The position numbers and the translations under genes are program-made. The notes beneath the pieces were generated by a model. The model made no database searches and was not told where the DNA came from. It saw only the letters and a program-made list of their open reading frames with translations. Positions 63,595-64,000 of a DNA stretch of 64,000 nucleotides are shown here, in pieces. The first letter of the stretch is position 1; each line of letters begins with the position of its first letter. Source of the stretch: Spirodela intermedia (lineage: Eukaryota > Streptophyta > Magnoliopsida > Alismatales > Araceae); contig LR746264.1 of NCBI GenBank assembly GCA_902729315.2, forward strand, positions 1,969,378 through 2,033,377, written 5' to 3'.

Positions 63595-64000
63595 AAACCC
63601 GTCCCCTCCGGCGTGGCGTCTTCCTCCGGCGAAGTGTCTCCTTTCTTATTCTCACCACTTTATTATCAGCTCCTTATTCTCACCACAGGAAAAGTGACTG
63701 GTACTAAGTTTTCATGGGCCGGGCTTTACAAAAGCCCGCACTCGGCCCGCTATATTTTACAAACTATATAAAAAATAAAATAAAATAGGAAGTAACTTCC
63801 AAATCCCAGAATTATCTAGTTTGTCCTAAGTAACGAACCATTATTCAGCAGTAATTATATCGAAATAATTAATTTTGATATCTAATAAAATTAATTACTA
63901 TTTTTTAGTTAATTATTATATGGATAGAGATTAATTGACCAAACAAAGTAATAATCATTTTTACATAAAGATATTATAAAAAAGGATAATGCGTGGAAAT
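63595..64000 (-). promoter_or_regulatory. 5' region of the oxygenase gene
   Basis: The stretch 63595-63740 is GC-rich and includes a small hairpin (cgggcttt at 63720-63727 against aaagcccg at 63731-63738) and gggcc words. From 63750 the DNA turns AT-rich. No clear TATA box can be assigned. Confidence 0.35.

Noticed and set aside
63139-63697. Plus-strand frames opposite oxygenase exon 1
   Set aside because: They are GC-rich shadows of the minus-strand exon, which has a clear start, donor and conserved protein sequence.

Overview
This is plant nuclear DNA. It has GT-AG introns from 68 bp to 3.4 kb, seed-storage (vicilin) genes, plant-type gene families, AT-rich intergenic DNA with decayed retroelement pieces, and many CT/GA microsatellites. 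The GC-rich exons of the storage, phosphatase and oxygenase genes, and a SUV3 helicase that resembles my recollection of grass homologues, suggest a monocot or another non-eudicot angiosperm. I cannot name the species.

Layout. (1) 0.15-7.4 kb: a divergent pair of seed-storage genes. The minus-strand gene is a complete six-exon vicilin of 620 aa, with three Cys-x3-Cys hairpin motifs ahead of two cupin domains. The plus-strand gene is a single 737-aa open frame with a signal peptide and 13 such motifs, most in a nearly perfect 165-bp tandem array, and no cupin domain. (2) 7.4-19.4 kb: AT-rich gene-poor DNA with a 380-bp tandem duplication, long CT/GA microsatellites and a GC-rich island. (3) 19.4-22.8 kb, minus: an 11-exon type I inositol polyphosphate 5-phosphatase (549 aa). 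(4) About 25.6-46.3 kb, plus: a SUV3-type mitochondrial RNA helicase, at least 15 exons over about 19-21 kb, with large repeat-containing introns. (5) 46.3-52.7 kb: intergenic, with one perfect 21-bp inverted repeat. (6) 52.7-57.2 kb, minus: a 10-exon TSO1/tesmin-like CXC protein (810 aa). (7) 57.2-61.8 kb: promoter, CT repeats, and a Ty3/gypsy remnant. (8) 61.8-63.6 kb, minus: a two-exon 2-oxoglutarate/Fe(II) oxygenase-like gene (463 aa).

Exon models were built by hand from splice signals and reading-frame continuity. For the vicilin, phosphatase, CXC and oxygenase genes the exon lengths sum to an exact multiple of three, with start and stop in frame. The SUV3 5' end is the one uncertain gene boundary. 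Apart from the storage-protein pair, the genes show no functional link and form an ordinary plant gene neighbourhood. The most unusual object is the cupin-less hairpin-repeat protein, whose array also shows a three-unit higher-order pattern.
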